A stretch of 64,000 nt of DNA from an uncultured Bacteroidota bacterium (GTDB taxonomy: Bacteria > Bacteroidota > Bacteroidia > Bacteroidales > P3), in the NCBI GenBank assembly GCA_902775135.1, contig CACYKY010000001.1:106753-170752 (forward strand), read 5' to 3'. Both the position numbers and the translations under genes were made by a program. Below are positions 7,719 through 18,039 of the stretch, one piece after another. The notes below the pieces were generated by a model that was not told the origin of the DNA, did not search any database, and was given only the letters and a program-made list of their open reading frames with translations. The number at the start of each line of letters is the position of its first letter. The stretch's first letter is position 1.

Positions 7719-10373
7719 TTATCCGAGGTTCTCTATCTGGGCTTTCAGGGCTGCGATCTTTGTCTCGGCGTCGCGTTGCTTGTTGCGTTCTTTCTCGATG
7801 ACAGCGGCGGGAGCGCCGTTGACGAATTTCTCGTTAGAGAGCTTCTTCAGCACGCTGGCCAAGAAACCTTCGGCGTATTTCAGTTCTTCGTTCAGTTTCT
7901 TCAGTTCGGCCTCTTTGTCGACGTTCTGGCTCATGGGCACGAAACATTCGGTGGTGCCAATCATGAAACTCAATGCGCCGGCAGGCTTTTCGTTGACGGC
8001 TTCCACCTTGCCTACATTGGCAAGTTTGCGGATGATCCCCTCGAAGTGGGAGACCTGGAAGCGGTCGTCTTTGGCGATGTAGCTGACGTCGAGAGTCTCT
8101 TTGGGTGAGAGGTTGCGGGTGTTGCGGATGTTTCGCACGCCGGCGATGACCTCGCGGGCGGTGTCTAATTCGTCGAGCATGCGCTGGTCGAAGAAAACGC
8201 TGGTGGGCATGTGCTGGTTCATGATGCTGTAGTTGGCATTGATGAACGCTGCCTGCTCGTCGCTCTTGCCGAACCCTTGGAGGATGTGCCATATCTCTTC
8301 GGTGACGAAGGGCATGAAGGGGTGCAGGATGAGCATAAGGCGGGAGAAGATGTCGACGGTGGCATCGTATGTCTCGCGGTCGATGGGGGTGCCATAGGCG
8401 GGTTTCACCATTTCCAGGAACCAGGAGCAGAAGTCGTCCCACACCAGTTTGTAGCTGGTCATGAGCGCCTCGCTCAGACGATACTGCTCGAAGTCTTTCT
8501 CGATCTCTTCCAGCACTTGTGCCATGCGCTGTTCCATCCATTGGACGCTGGTGGCATTTTCTTTGCTCTGCTGCAGGTCGCCGATTTGCCAGCCGCTGAC
8601 CAGACGGAGGGCGTTCCACATCTTGTTGCTGAAGTTGCGGCCTTGTTCGCAGATGGCTTCATCGAAGGGCAGGTCGTTGCCTGCGGGGGCGGTGAGGAGC
8701 ATGCCCATACGTACGCCGTCGGCGCCGTATTTCTCCATGAGCATGATGGGGTCGGGGCTGTTGCCGAGTTGTTTGCTCATCTTGCGGCCCAGTTTGTCGC
8801 GCACGATGCCGGTGAAGTATACGTTGTGGAAAGGAATCTCATCGCGGAATTCTTCGCCGGCCATAATCATACGAGCGATCCAGAAGAAGATGATGTCGGG
8901 GGCGGTGATGAGGTCGGCGGTGGGGTAGTAGTATTTTATTTCCTCGTTGTCGGGGTTGCGGATGCCGTCGAAGAGGGAGATGGGCCACAGCCAGGAGCTG
9001 AACCAGGTGTCGAGGACATCCTCGTCTTGGCGGAGTTCGCCTGTGAAGTTGTATTTCTCGGCGGCAATCTTCTTGGCTTCTTCTGCGTTGAGAGCCACGA
9101 TGGTTTCCACCTTGCCGTTCACGTCGAGGTACCATGCCGGTATGCGGTGTCCCCACCACAGCTGGCGGCTGATGCACCAGTCTTTGATGTTCTCGAGCCA
9201 GTGGCGGTAGGTGTTCTTGAACTTGGCGGGGTGGAACTTGATGGTGTCGTTTTCCACCACCTCAAGTGCTTTCTTCGCCATATCGTCCATCTTCAAGAAC
9301 CATTGTGCAGAGAGCTTGGGTTCGATGACAGCGTCGGTACGCTCGGAATGGCCCACTTTGTTGGTGTAGTCTTCGATCTTCTCGATGAGGCCGGCCTCTT
9401 CGAGGTCTTTGACAATCTGCTTGCGGCAGGTGAAGCGGTCCATGCCTACATACTTGCCGCCATGTTCGTTGAGGGTGCCGTTGTCGTTGAAGATATCGAT
9501 GCTCTCGAGGCCGTATTTCATGCCGAGGTTGTAGTCGTTGATGTCGTGTGCCGGAGTGATTTTCAGGGCTCCGGTGCCGAATTCGCGATCCACATATTCG
9601 TCCATGATGATGGGCACCACACGGCCCACGCCGGGCACGATGACTTTCTTGCCCTTGAGCCATTGGTAGCGTTCGTCCTCGGGATGGACGCATACAGCGG
9701 TGTCGCCCATGATGGTTTCGGGGCGGGTGGTGGCCACGACGATGTATCTGTCCTCGCCTTCCACATAGTAGCGGAGGTAGAACAGTTTGCCGTGCGACTC
9801 TTTGTAGATGACCTCCTCGTCGGAGACGGCGGTGAGGGCTTGGGGATCCCAGTTGACCATGCGCACGCCGCGATAGATGAGACCCTTGTTGTAGAGGTCG
9901 ACGAAGACGCGCATCACGCTCTCATAGCGGATGTCGTCCATGGTGAAGGCGGTGCGGTCCCAGTCGCAGCTGGCGCCGAGTTTGCGGAGCTGCTTGAGGA
10001 TGATGCCGCCATACTGTTCCTTCCATTCCCATGCATGCTTCAGGAATTCGTCGCGGGAGAGGCTGCGTTTGTCGATACCTTTCTCAGCAAGCATCTTGAC
10101 GACCTTGGCCTCGGTGGCGATGGAGGCGTGGTCGGTGCCGGGCACCCAGCAGGCGTTCTTGCCCTGCATGCGGGCGCGGCGCACCAGCACATCCTGGATG
10201 GTGTTGTTGAGCATGTGGCCCATGTGGAGCACACCAGTCACGTTGGGCGGCGGAATCACCACCGTGTAGGGCACGCGGTGGTCGGGTTCCGAGTGGAAGA
10301 GTTTCTTGTCAAGCCAGAATTGATACCATTTGTCCTCGATGGCACGAGGGTCGTATTTCGATGCTAATTCCAT
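7719..10373 (-). CDS. valS: Valyl-tRNA synthetase
   Basis: An 884-residue class I aminoacyl-tRNA synthetase that charges tRNA-Val and edits mischarged Thr. The HIGH-type motif is HMGH at 50-53 ([14 protein letters not shown]) and the KMSKS-type motif is KMSKQ near residue 530 ([17 protein letters not shown]). A CP1 editing domain lies between them, an anticodon-binding domain follows, and a C-terminal coiled coil of about 65 residues ends it. Length is normal. Its ATG shares one base with the stop of the gene before it. This is a firm call. Confidence 0.97.
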   Translation of the reverse strand: MELASKYDPRAIEDKWYQFWLDKKLFHSEPDHRVPYTVVIPPPNVTGVLHMGHMLNNTIQDVLVRRARMQGKNACWVPGTDHASIATEAKVVKMLAEKGIDKRSLSRDEFLKHAWEWKEQYGGIILKQLRKLGASCDWDRTAFTMDDIRYESVMRVFVDLYNKGLIYRGVRMVNWDPQALTAVSDEEVIYKESHGKLFYLRYYVEGEDRYIVVATTRPETIMGDTAVCVHPEDERYQWLKGKKVIVPGVGRVVPIIMDEYVDREFGTGALKITPAHDINDYNLGMKYGLESIDIFNDNGTLNEHGGKYVGMDRFTCRKQIVKDLEEAGLIEKIEDYTNKVGHSERTDAVIEPKLSAQWFLKMDDMAKKALEVVENDTIKFHPAKFKNTYRHWLENIKDWCISRQLWWGHRIPAWYLDVNGKVETIVALNAEEAKKIAAEKYNFTGELRQDEDVLDTWFSSWLWPISLFDGIRNPDNEEIKYYYPTADLITAPDIIFFWIARMIMAGEEFRDEIPFHNVYFTGIVRDKLGRKMSKQLGNSPDPIMLMEKYGADGVRMGMLLTAPAGNDLPFDEAICEQGRNFSNKMWNALRLVSGWQIGDLQQSKENATSVQWMEQRMAQVLEEIEKDFEQYRLSEALMTSYKLVWDDFCSWFLEMVKPAYGTPIDRETYDATVDIFSRLMLILHPFMPFVTEEIWHILQGFGKSDEQAAFINANYSIMNQHMPTSVFFDQRMLDELDTAREVIAGVRNIRNTRNLSPKETLDVSYIAKDDRFQVSHFEGIIRKLANVGKVEAVNEKPAGALSFMIGTTECFVPMSQNVDKEAELKKLNEELKYAEGFLASVLKKLSNEKFVNGAPAAVIEKERNKQRDAETKIAALKAQIENLG

Positions 10374-10978
10374 TATTGACGATTGTTTTTATTTTTCTTG
10401 TTTTGATAGTATTTCTCCGCGTCGTTGGTCCATTTGTTGGTGTTGCTGGCAGGGATGGAGAGGCCGATGCCGAAGTTGATACCGTTGAGTTCATTGAATT
10501 TGGGGACGATCTCGTAACCCACGGAGAAGTGGACCATCCACATGTTGATGACGACGGTGGGGGCCATGGTGAAGTAGGTGTTGCTTTCCTTAACCCATGT
10601 GGCCGTAGCGGCATCGTAGAGGACATCCTTGGCCTTGTCCATGCCGAGTACCAGCATGGGACGGAACGAGATGGCGCCGATGCCGATGACGTCCTCGTCG
10701 AAGTTGTAACCTATCCATCCGCAGCGGAGCGACCATGTGGGTTCGCGGTATTCGTTGGCGGAGATGTCGAAGCGGGCGCCATCTTCGGCCCAACCTATCG
10801 AAAGGAACGATCCTCCGGCGAGGGAGATACCGTAGTGGTAACCGGGCTGGTAGCTGTAGCCAATAATCTTTGACCAGTCGCTCTTAAGCGAGAAAGGGTT
10901 GACTTTTTGGTTGTTCTGCTGTGCGAAAGCGGTGGCCATTAACGAGAGCATGGCGACGAAAAGAATACTTTTTTTCAT
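10373..10978 (-). CDS. Secreted protein of unknown function, beta-rich
   Basis: A 201-residue protein with a signal peptide ([20 protein letters not shown]) and a mature part rich in alternating aromatic and polar residues ([28 protein letters not shown]-type strands), suggesting a small outer-membrane or periplasmic beta barrel. The tail is basic and Asn/Lys-rich. It is placed directly before valS with a one-base stop/start overlap. A -7-like TATCTTTG at 11051-11044 on the minus strand could start a transcript for it, but no good -33 box is visible. I do not recognise the family. Confidence 0.7.
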   Translation of the reverse strand: MKKSILFVAMLSLMATAFAQQNNQKVNPFSLKSDWSKIIGYSYQPGYHYGISLAGGSFLSIGWAEDGARFDISANEYREPTWSLRCGWIGYNFDEDVIGIGAISFRPMLVLGMDKAKDVLYDAATATWVKESNTYFTMAPTVVINMWMVHFSVGYEIVPKFNELNGINFGIGLSIPASNTNKWTNDAEKYYQNKKNKNNRQ

Positions 10979-11100
10979 ATTCGTATGAGTGTTAAATCTG
11001 ATTTATAATATATTAATTTAATTTGTTCCTTGTTTCTAAACTGCAAAGATACATTTTTTTTCTAAATGCGACAGATAATGTTGAAAAATTATCTGTTTGC

Positions 11101-11709
11101 TCAGAAGCGCGAGAAGGGGTGCTTCCGCCACCACATGATGAGCAGGAAACCGATGAGCATGCCCGCCAGGTGGGCGAAGTGGGCCACACCGTCGTAGGAG
11201 TAGAAGATGCCCTGCAGCAGTTCGATGACAATCATGCCGGTGATGAACCATTTGGTCTTGATGGGCATGAGGAAGTAGAGGTAGATGTATTCGTTGGGGA
11301 AGGTCATTCCGAACGCCAGGAGCAGGCCGTAGACGGCGGCGGAGGCGCCGACGGTGACATGCATTCCGGGGAGGAACATGTAGATCAATCCCGCCCCGAT
11401 GCCGCATGCCATGTAGTAGATCAGGAATCGTTTTGTGCCCCAGAAGTTTTCCATTGCAGCGCCGAACATCCAGAGATTGAACATGTTGAAGAGTATATGG
11501 CTGAAGTTGGCGTGCATGAACATATAGGTCAGCGGCTGCCAAGGTTGCAGCATGTGGGTGTCGAAGCTGTAGAGTGCTAGGATATTGGCCAAGTATATAC
11601 CTTGCCGTTGCAGCACATAGTCGGTTGCAAAGACGAGGGCGTTGATGATGAGCAGGTGTTTGACTGCCGTCGGCAGTAGGCTGAATCCGCGGGGTTGGTA
11701 CTGTGCCAT
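11101..11709 (-). CDS. Rhomboid-family intramembrane serine protease
   Basis: A 202-residue membrane protein with six hydrophobic segments. The catalytic dyad is visible: Ser123 in GASAAVYG and His180 in AHFAHLAG, together with the HxxxN signature HILFN (71-75) in the second helix. Rhomboids cut membrane-anchored substrates within the bilayer. I start it at the ATG at 11709 (MAQYQPRGFS), five bases after the mutL stop; the longer open frame upstream runs inside mutL. It is co-directional with mutL, which is a common pairing in Bacteroidales. Confidence 0.92.
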   Translation of the reverse strand: MAQYQPRGFSLLPTAVKHLLIINALVFATDYVLQRQGIYLANILALYSFDTHMLQPWQPLTYMFMHANFSHILFNMFNLWMFGAAMENFWGTKRFLIYYMACGIGAGLIYMFLPGMHVTVGASAAVYGLLLAFGMTFPNEYIYLYFLMPIKTKWFITGMIVIELLQGIFYSYDGVAHFAHLAGMLIGFLLIMWWRKHPFSRF

Positions 11710-11714
11710 AGTGA

Positions 11715-13493
11715 CTATTTTAGAATTTCTTCGGGTTTGACAACGGTGATAATTTTTTTGCCGCCAGGCGATGTCTCCGGCATGGGGCAGGCGAAGAGGT
11801 CCGCCACCAGCTGTTGCATTTCCTCCTGGCTGAGGGTGGTGCCGGCTTTCACGGCCATTTGGCGCGCCAGCGAGGCGCAGAGGGTTTGTGTGCGGTTGTT
11901 GTATTTTTGTAGTGTGGCGCTCTTGTAGTCGGTGAGGATGTGGTCGAAGGTCACCTGCAGCTCGCTCTCCTTGAAGTCGGGGGGTGTGGCTGTGACCACA
12001 AAGGTGCATTGTCCTACGGGATCGATGGCGAATCCATGCTCGCGAAGGTCGGGCAGCAACTCACCGAAGAGGTCGGCGTCGGCAGGCGTAAACTGGCAGT
12101 TGACAGGGAAGAGCAGCGCCTGCGAGGTCGGGGCGAAGCTCACCTGTTGAGTGAGTCGTTCGTACAGCACGCGCTCGTGAGCCCGCTGCTGGTCGATGAT
12201 GGCCAAGCCCGACGACAGGGTGGTGACGATGTAGCGCCCTTGCACCTGCATGCAGGTGTTGGAGGGGAGGGTGGGAGAGGGGGCGGCGGGTTTGAGCGGC
12301 AGCGAGAGGGCGTTGATGTCATCGTCCATCAGGGAGGGGGTGTCTGACCTTTCGTTCATCTTCTCCGTCTTCACACTTCCTTTCGATCCCGAGAACGGAT
12401 TGTAGTTGGGGTTGTAGCTGATCCGCGGCTCTGGTGGCATGTAGCCCTTTGGTGCAGGCGGTATGTTGAACTCCTCCGGCGTGTCGAATTCCAGCTCGGT
12501 GGCCAGCGTGAACTGCCCCAGCGCCTTCTTCACCGCCGAGCGCAGGATGGCGAACATGGCGTGCTCGTCGACGAATTTCACCTCGGTCTTCGTGGGGTGG
12601 ATGTTGATATCTATGCGTGCGGGGTCTACCTGCAAGCCGATGAAATAGCTGGGGTAGGAATGCTCCGGGAGCAGGTCGCTGTAGGCTTTCTCCACCGCTG
12701 CGCTCAGGGCTGCATGCTTGATGAAACGCCCGTTGACGAACAGGTACTGCTCTCCACGAGTCTTGCGCGAGAATTCGGGCTTACCCACGAACCCTTTAAT
12801 CTTCAGCAGGTCTGTCTGTTCCTCCATGTTGAAGAAGCGCTCCTTGTAGTTGTTGCCGTAGAGCCCGGCGATGCGTTGAAGCATGCTCCCCGGCTGCAGA
12901 TCGTAGAGCAGACGTCCGTTGCTGGTCAGGCTGAAGCCCAAGTCGTAGTGTATCAGCGTCACGCGGCGGAACACCTCCTCGATATGGCTCATTTCCACGC
13001 TGTCTTTTTTCAGGAAATTCCTTCGTGCCGGCACATTGAAGAAAAGGTTCTTCACCGCCAGCGATGTCCCGGGTGCGCAAGCTGTGGGGCGCTGATCTGT
13101 AATCTGCGACCCCTCGATGCGCACCTCTGTGCCCAGCTCGCTGTCGTGCATGCGAGTGCGCAATTCCACCTGTGCGATGGCCGCTATGGAGGCCAGCGCC
13201 TCGCCGCGGAAGCCCATGGTGTGGATGGCGAAGAGGTCGTCGGCCTTGTGTATCTTGCTGGTGGCATGGCGCTCGAAGCAGAGGCGTGCGTCGCTGTCGC
13301 TCATGCCGCATCCGTTGTCCACCACCTGTATCAGGGTGCGCCCGGCATCCTTCACCACCAGGTCGATCTGTGTGGCGCCAGCGTCCATGGCGTTCTCCAG
13401 CAGCTCCTTGACGGCGCTGGCGGGGCGGTCCACCACCTCGCCGGCCGCTATCTGGTTGGCCACGCTGTCGGGCAATATGTTGATGATATCCAT
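11715..13493 (-). CDS. mutL: DNA mismatch repair protein MutL
   Basis: A 592-residue protein with the GHKL ATPase at the N-terminus (ELLENAMDAGA with the catalytic Glu and Mg-binding Asn, DNGCGM, and GFRGEAL). A Pro/Ser-rich linker at about 340-390 leads to the C-terminal dimerisation domain. Around residue 425 it has DQQRAHERVLYE, which keeps the spacing of the MutL endonuclease motif DQHAxxExxxxE but with QR in place of HA. Such variants are usual in the phylum, and nicking activity cannot be judged by eye. It acts with MutS in post-replication repair. Confidence 0.95.
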   Translation of the reverse strand: MDIINILPDSVANQIAAGEVVDRPASAVKELLENAMDAGATQIDLVVKDAGRTLIQVVDNGCGMSDSDARLCFERHATSKIHKADDLFAIHTMGFRGEALASIAAIAQVELRTRMHDSELGTEVRIEGSQITDQRPTACAPGTSLAVKNLFFNVPARRNFLKKDSVEMSHIEEVFRRVTLIHYDLGFSLTSNGRLLYDLQPGSMLQRIAGLYGNNYKERFFNMEEQTDLLKIKGFVGKPEFSRKTRGEQYLFVNGRFIKHAALSAAVEKAYSDLLPEHSYPSYFIGLQVDPARIDINIHPTKTEVKFVDEHAMFAILRSAVKKALGQFTLATELEFDTPEEFNIPPAPKGYMPPEPRISYNPNYNPFSGSKGSVKTEKMNERSDTPSLMDDDINALSLPLKPAAPSPTLPSNTCMQVQGRYIVTTLSSGLAIIDQQRAHERVLYERLTQQVSFAPTSQALLFPVNCQFTPADADLFGELLPDLREHGFAIDPVGQCTFVVTATPPDFKESELQVTFDHILTDYKSATLQKYNNRTQTLCASLARQMAVKAGTTLSQEEMQQLVADLFACPMPETSPGGKKIITVVKPEEILK

Positions 13494-13510
13494 CCTTTTT
13501 TCCTTATCGC

Positions 13511-14962
13511 TTACTTCTTGTTCCTTTTCTCGTAGTCGTCGAGGAATCCCATCAGGCTCTTGATGGGGATTACCTTGTTCATGATGATGTCGCGCCGCCA
13601 GTTGAGTATGATCATCGTGGGGGCGCCATGCACATTGTAGGCCTCCTGGTAGTCGATGTTCACGTTAGGCCCGCCGACGTTCACCCAGCGGAAGTCGTGT
13701 TCTCTCACATATCGTTTCCATTTCGGCACGTCGCTCTCGTAACCCACGGCGTAGACCTCGAAGCGTTTCTCGCCCTTGGCCACCATGTCGTCGTAGAGTT
13801 TCTTCAGCTCCGCGCTCTGCTCCTGGCAATGGTGGCAGTCGGGGTCCCAGAACCAGAGTATCACGTAGGGTGTGGGGAAGCGGTGGCTCGAAATCCAGTC
13901 TTCCTGGTTCGGGCTCTGGTTGGTGTCGGCCATCCACAGCTCCTGTCCGTGGGCGCCGATGAGGCTCTGCTTGATACGGTTGTAGTTGTAGCGCATATTG
14001 GTCAGCGTTCCCGGCAGGACCCACGGGCAGCGTCCCGCGAGGTAGTATTTCTCCGCCAGGTGGCACCACACGGCGTCCCACCCGATGTTGCGCGTAGAGC
14101 GGTAATAGCGCGGCTCTATGTGGTCGAACACATAGCGCAGCATCGCTGTGTCGTCGCCGATGCGTGCTGCCAGCCGGTCGATTTCCTTGATGATGGTGTC
14201 GCTGTCGGCGTGGTAGAGTTGTCCGAAGAAGAAGTAGTTCATTTTGCTGTACAGATTGGGAGTGTGCTTCAGGTACTGGAATCGCTCCTTGCCGCTCTTC
14301 ACCCGCCAGCTGCTGCTCTGGTCGTCGAAATAGCGGTCCCAGTAGTGTGTGCGGAAATAGTAGGGCTTATCGGTCACCGAGTCGGGCACATTGGCGTCGT
14401 CGAAGAAATTCAGCAGGTCGAAGTACAGCTGAGGCTTCTTCGGATGGCGTGTCTTCTCTTCGAAAGCCTTCATCGTCTCCACCAGTTCCTGCTCCTCTTT
14501 TTCGGCCTGTTCCTTGGTGGCGGGGTCATCCTTGCGCTTGCGTATCTCTTTCAGCTCGGCTACGGCCTCGTCTTCGGTAGCCATGTAGGCGAACATCTGG
14601 CTGTTGGCCTCGCTGCCCTTCACCTTCACCGACGAGGGTGTCAGTTTCTCGTCGGCGCTGATGGTGAACTGGCGGCTGTCGTCGATGACGAAGTTGCCCA
14701 CGGCTTTTTCACCGTCCTGGTGCACGAGGGCGTAGATGCCGCGTGCCCATGTCCGCTTGCCGCTGAAGGTGAAGCTTCCGTCCTTCTGTATGCGTGCCGT
14801 ATCCAGCACCTGCAGCTGGTCGCGGAAATGGCGGGCGATATACAGCGTGCTGTCCTTCAGTCCCTCCAGCTTGAAAGTCATCCGGTAGCTTTGGGCCTCG
14901 GTGCCGAAGGCAGCGCCGATCATCAGCGTCAGTATCAAGAAACGTCTCATTCCAGTCGTCAT
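13511..14962 (-). CDS. Exported thioredoxin-fold protein (TlpA-like) with DUF4369-type N-terminus
   Basis: A 483-residue protein with a signal peptide (MRRFLILTLMIGAAFGTEAQ) and a beta-rich N-terminal region like DUF4369 (MTFKLEGLKDSTLYIARHF). A long charged helical middle of about 250 residues (DUF5106-like) follows, and then a C-terminal thioredoxin domain. The redox site is CHHC near 374-377 (DPDCHHCQEQSAEL) and the cis-proline loop is GAPTMIIL. Proteins of this layout reside in the periplasm and act on disulfides. It starts four codons before a second possible Met. It lies upstream of mutL with a short gap, but its relation to mismatch repair is probably only positional. Confidence 0.85.
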   Translation of the reverse strand: MTTGMRRFLILTLMIGAAFGTEAQSYRMTFKLEGLKDSTLYIARHFRDQLQVLDTARIQKDGSFTFSGKRTWARGIYALVHQDGEKAVGNFVIDDSRQFTISADEKLTPSSVKVKGSEANSQMFAYMATEDEAVAELKEIRKRKDDPATKEQAEKEEQELVETMKAFEEKTRHPKKPQLYFDLLNFFDDANVPDSVTDKPYYFRTHYWDRYFDDQSSSWRVKSGKERFQYLKHTPNLYSKMNYFFFGQLYHADSDTIIKEIDRLAARIGDDTAMLRYVFDHIEPRYYRSTRNIGWDAVWCHLAEKYYLAGRCPWVLPGTLTNMRYNYNRIKQSLIGAHGQELWMADTNQSPNQEDWISSHRFPTPYVILWFWDPDCHHCQEQSAELKKLYDDMVAKGEKRFEVYAVGYESDVPKWKRYVREHDFRWVNVGGPNVNIDYQEAYNVHGAPTMIILNWRRDIIMNKVIPIKSLMGFLDDYEKRNKK

Positions 14963-15187
14963 TCTATTCTTCTTTTTTTTTGGGGTTGTCGGCCTTCTTG
15001 CCGATTTGTTTTAAATGATAAAAACGCCCGTATCTCTAATTTATTGTGTCCCCACTCCGAATTGTTGATAACTTTTTTCCGTCTTGACCGCACTTCCCCT
15101 AATCAGCTGTCCTGCTGCCACTTTCCCAGCCCCTTCTCATGTGGTATCCAGAGAAGTGAATGAAAATCTATTTGTGTGTGGGGGAAC
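14963..15187. other. 225-base gap without a recognised gene
   Basis: I see no ORF, no TAnnTTTG promoter on the minus strand and no clear hairpin here. The left part is T/A-rich; the right part is pyrimidine-rich. Confidence 0.4.
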
Positions 15188-16405
15188 CTACATGGACAGC
15201 GAGGCTGTGAAGACGATGGTGACGTTGTCCCGCGGTTCCGGCAGGTGGTAGAAGGCATCCTCGGGTGTCAGGCGGTAGGCTACTGCCAGGCCCCAGTCGA
15301 CCTGGCCCCAGCGCAGGATTCCGTCGATGCCGGCGCCCACTTCGGCGATGCCCTTGTCGGGGCTGAGGTTGGGGTATTTCTCCATCTCGCCCCAAGCGGC
15401 GTCGAAGATGACGAAGGGGCGTGGGGCGGTGCCGACTCGGAAGAGGATGCTGTTGTAGGTGAAGAGGGGACGGCTGAATCCAAAGCGCAGGCAGGTGAGG
15501 ACGAACCGGTTGGCGAAGAACTCGTCGACCCGGGCGGTGAGCAGGGAGCGTTCGAAGAAGATGGCGCTGCCGCTGGTGCCGCCGAGGTTGAAGAGGCGGC
15601 TGAAGGGGGTCCCGTTGAAGGTGAGGCCGCCTTGGGCGTAGACTTGGAAGTTGATGATGTGGCCGATGGGGAACACCTGGTCGTACTGCAGCAGGAGGCG
15701 TACGAAGTAGCCCGTGTCCACCCACCACTCGCCGGTGGAGTAGCCTGCCGTGAGATCGCCGCGAAGGCCGATGTTGTGCTCGAAGAAGAGGCGTGCTTCG
15801 GCGAAGCGTGCATGCTCCAGGGCGTCCCAATCGGCATCTGTCTGGGGGTAGTAGATATAGGCCAGGTCGTGGAGCTTGCGCTCGTCGGAGAGGCGCATCT
15901 CGAAGCCTGCCTGCATGTTGCGTGAGACCTTCTGGGAGTAGCCCGCGGTGAGGCGGCGAGTGTCGCTGAAGAGACGGTTCATGAAGGAACCCGAGGCGTT
16001 GAAGTTGATGAGGTTGTAGTTGTTCATGGTGCGGGTGGCCTCGGGGGTGAGGTCGTGGAAGAAGGCGGTGTAGACCTTGCCTTGGTGCTTGAGGTCGGTC
16101 CAATAGTAGGCGTCGGCGCCCCATTTGAAGCGTTGGTCGGCGTAGCCGTAGCCGAAATAGGCGCCCACGGAGAGGCGGTCGAAGAACGACGGCGGCTTGG
16201 ACATGAGGTCCAGGTCGTTGGCTACATAGCCGTAGCGCATGCCGAATCCCCAGCGCGATTTCTCGTACTGGTTGTAGTTGTACACGCGGTCGAGGTCCAG
16301 ATAGAGCGGCACTCCGAGGGAGCGGTGCAGCGGCACCAGCTGTGCCTGCAGGGTGCTGCCGCAGAGCATGGCCGCAAAGGCAAGTAGAAGTGTTTTCTTA
16401 TTCAT
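15188..16405 (-). CDS. Outer-membrane beta-barrel protein of unknown function
   Basis: A 405-residue protein with a signal peptide (MNKKTLLLAFAAMLCGSTLQAQ). The mature part is a run of amphipathic beta strands with aromatic girdles (GMRYGYVAND, SVGAYFGYGY, FKWGADAYYW, AYRLTPEDAF), consistent with a 14-16-strand outer-membrane barrel. The C-terminal strand ends IVFTASLSM. The strand pattern resembles the barrel half of DUF5686-type proteins but without their N-terminal domain; this is only an impression. I start it at the ATG at 16405 because the upstream open stretch lacks a signal peptide and overlaps AT-rich promoter-like DNA (TATTTTTG at 16423-16416, minus). Confidence 0.75.
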   Translation of the reverse strand: MNKKTLLLAFAAMLCGSTLQAQLVPLHRSLGVPLYLDLDRVYNYNQYEKSRWGFGMRYGYVANDLDLMSKPPSFFDRLSVGAYFGYGYADQRFKWGADAYYWTDLKHQGKVYTAFFHDLTPEATRTMNNYNLINFNASGSFMNRLFSDTRRLTAGYSQKVSRNMQAGFEMRLSDERKLHDLAYIYYPQTDADWDALEHARFAEARLFFEHNIGLRGDLTAGYSTGEWWVDTGYFVRLLLQYDQVFPIGHIINFQVYAQGGLTFNGTPFSRLFNLGGTSGSAIFFERSLLTARVDEFFANRFVLTCLRFGFSRPLFTYNSILFRVGTAPRPFVIFDAAWGEMEKYPNLSPDKGIAEVGAGIDGILRWGQVDWGLAVAYRLTPEDAFYHLPEPRDNVTIVFTASLSM

Positions 16406-16503
16406 AATCGGGGTGCAAAAATACGCTTTTTTTTCCATAGTATAAGTTTTTTTTGTATATTTGCAAATCAATATTTGTTCAAAAAATCAAATAACAATCA
16501 AAT

Positions 16504-17784
16504 ATGCAGAGAGATACACAAATCTTTGACCTCATCCAGAAAGAGCGTGAGCGTCAAACCAAAGGCATCGAGCTGATTGCCTCTGAGAACTTCGTCAGCG
16601 ACCAGGTGATGGAAGCCATGGGCTCCGTCATGACCAACAAATACGCCGAAGGCTATCCCGGCAAGCGCTACTACGGCGGCTGCCAGGTGGTCGACCAGAG
16701 CGAGACCATCGCCATCGAGCGCGCCAAGAAGCTCTACGGTGCCTGCTGGGCCAATGTGCAGCCCCACAGCGGCGCACAGGCCAACATGGCTGTGTTCCTG
16801 GCTTGCCTCAACAGCGGCGACACCTTCATGGGCATGGACCTCAACCACGGTGGCCACCTCTCGCACGGCAGCCCCGTCAACTTCTCCGGTATCAACTACA
16901 AGGTGGTTGGCTACCAGGTGAAGGAAGAGACCGGCATGGTCGACTACGAGGACATGGAGAAGAAGGCCCTCGAGCACCACCCGAAGCTGATCATTGGCGG
17001 CGGCAGCGCCTACAGCCGTGACTGGGATTGGGCCCGCATGCGCGAGATCGCCGACAAGATCGGCGCCATCCTCATGGGCGACATCAGCCACCCCTCCGGC
17101 CTCATCGCCAAGGGCTACCTGAACAATGCCGTGAAGTATTGCCACATCGTCACCACCACCACCCACAAGACCCTCCGCGGACCTCGCGGCGGTATGATCC
17201 TCATGGGTGAGGACTTCGACAATCCTTGGGGCAAGACCACCCCGAAGGGTGAGATCAAGAAGATGAGCGCCCTCCTCGACAGCGCCGTGTTCCCCGGCAC
17301 CCAGGGCGGTCCTCTCGAGCACGTCATCGCCGCCAAGGCCGTCGCCTTCGGCGAGGCTCTGACCGACAGCTACGACCAGTACATCCAGCAGGTGATGAAG
17401 AACGCCAAGGTGATGTGCGAGGCCTTCGTCAACAAGGGTTACAAGGTCATCTCCGGCGGTACCGACAACCACCTCATGCTCATCGACCTCCGCACCAAGT
17501 TCCCCGAGCTCACCGGTAAGGAAGCCGAGAACGCCCTCGTGGCCGCCGACATCACCGTCAACAAGAACATGGTGCCCTTCGACAGCCGCAGCGCCTTCAA
17601 GACCAGCGGTCTGCGCGTTGGAACGCCCGCCATCACCACCCGTGGCCTTAAGGAGGCCGACATGCCCGTCATCGTGGACATGATCGACACCGTCCTCTGC
17701 AACCCGACCGACGAGGCCGTCCGCGCCAAGATCACCGGCCAGGTCAACGAGATGATGCAGAACCGTCCTCTCTTCGCTTGGTAG
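16504..17784 (+). CDS. glyA: Serine hydroxymethyltransferase
   Basis: A 426-residue PLP enzyme that interconverts serine and glycine while charging tetrahydrofolate with a one-carbon unit. PLP-Lys is Lys222 in [14 protein letters not shown], the PLP-binding Asp is Asp193 (GDISHPSGL), and the N-terminal signature IELIASENF is intact. Codon use is extremely biased to GC-ending codons, as in highly expressed genes. A -7-type TATATTTG lies at 16456-16463, 40 bases before the start. It is followed by a strong terminator, so it is a single-gene unit. Functional company in the window includes gcvH and the folate cyclo-ligase. Confidence 0.97.
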   Translation: MQRDTQIFDLIQKERERQTKGIELIASENFVSDQVMEAMGSVMTNKYAEGYPGKRYYGGCQVVDQSETIAIERAKKLYGACWANVQPHSGAQANMAVFLACLNSGDTFMGMDLNHGGHLSHGSPVNFSGINYKVVGYQVKEETGMVDYEDMEKKALEHHPKLIIGGGSAYSRDWDWARMREIADKIGAILMGDISHPSGLIAKGYLNNAVKYCHIVTTTTHKTLRGPRGGMILMGEDFDNPWGKTTPKGEIKKMSALLDSAVFPGTQGGPLEHVIAAKAVAFGEALTDSYDQYIQQVMKNAKVMCEAFVNKGYKVISGGTDNHLMLIDLRTKFPELTGKEAENALVAADITVNKNMVPFDSRSAFKTSGLRVGTPAITTRGLKEADMPVIVDMIDTVLCNPTDEAVRAKITGQVNEMMQNRPLFAW

Positions 17785-17805
17785 TCGTTGAATGATATAG
17801 ATTTT

Positions 17806-17846
17806 AAGGTCCTTAAAGTCCTTAGTGACCTTAAGGACCTTTTTCT
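17806..17846 (+). terminator. Terminator after glyA
   Basis: An 11-bp perfect stem (17806-17816 with 17831-17841) followed by TTTCTTTCT, 22 bases after the glyA stop. Confidence 0.8.
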
Positions 17847-17855
17847 TTCTACCTT

Positions 17856-18023
17856 ATGACCAAGGAATACGAGGAATATAAAGCCAACAAGGGCAAGCAC
17901 AAGACATGTGGCTCCTTGCTGAAGGTATTGGAGATTGTGATTATCATTGGGTGTGTCCTTGCCGGATTGTTCTTCCTTTTGATGGTGGCTTTCCCCAAAG
18001 GTCTTTGGGTTGATTTGTTCTGA
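17856..18023 (+). CDS. 55-residue single-pass membrane peptide
   Basis: A short ORF read directly from the sequence: charged N-terminus (MTKEYEEYKANKGKHK), one hydrophobic helix of about 24 residues (roughly 21-46, with VLEIVIIIGCVLAGLFF) and the end PKGLWVDLF. The ATG is ten bases after the glyA terminator and the stop is 16 bases before the gamma-carbonic-anhydrase start, so the two may share a transcript. It fills the gap exactly and has sensible codon use. Function unknown. Confidence 0.55.
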   Translation: MTKEYEEYKANKGKHKTCGSLLKVLEIVIIIGCVLAGLFFLLMVAFPKGLWVDLF

Positions 18024-18039
18024 TATTTTTTTTTCTTTG

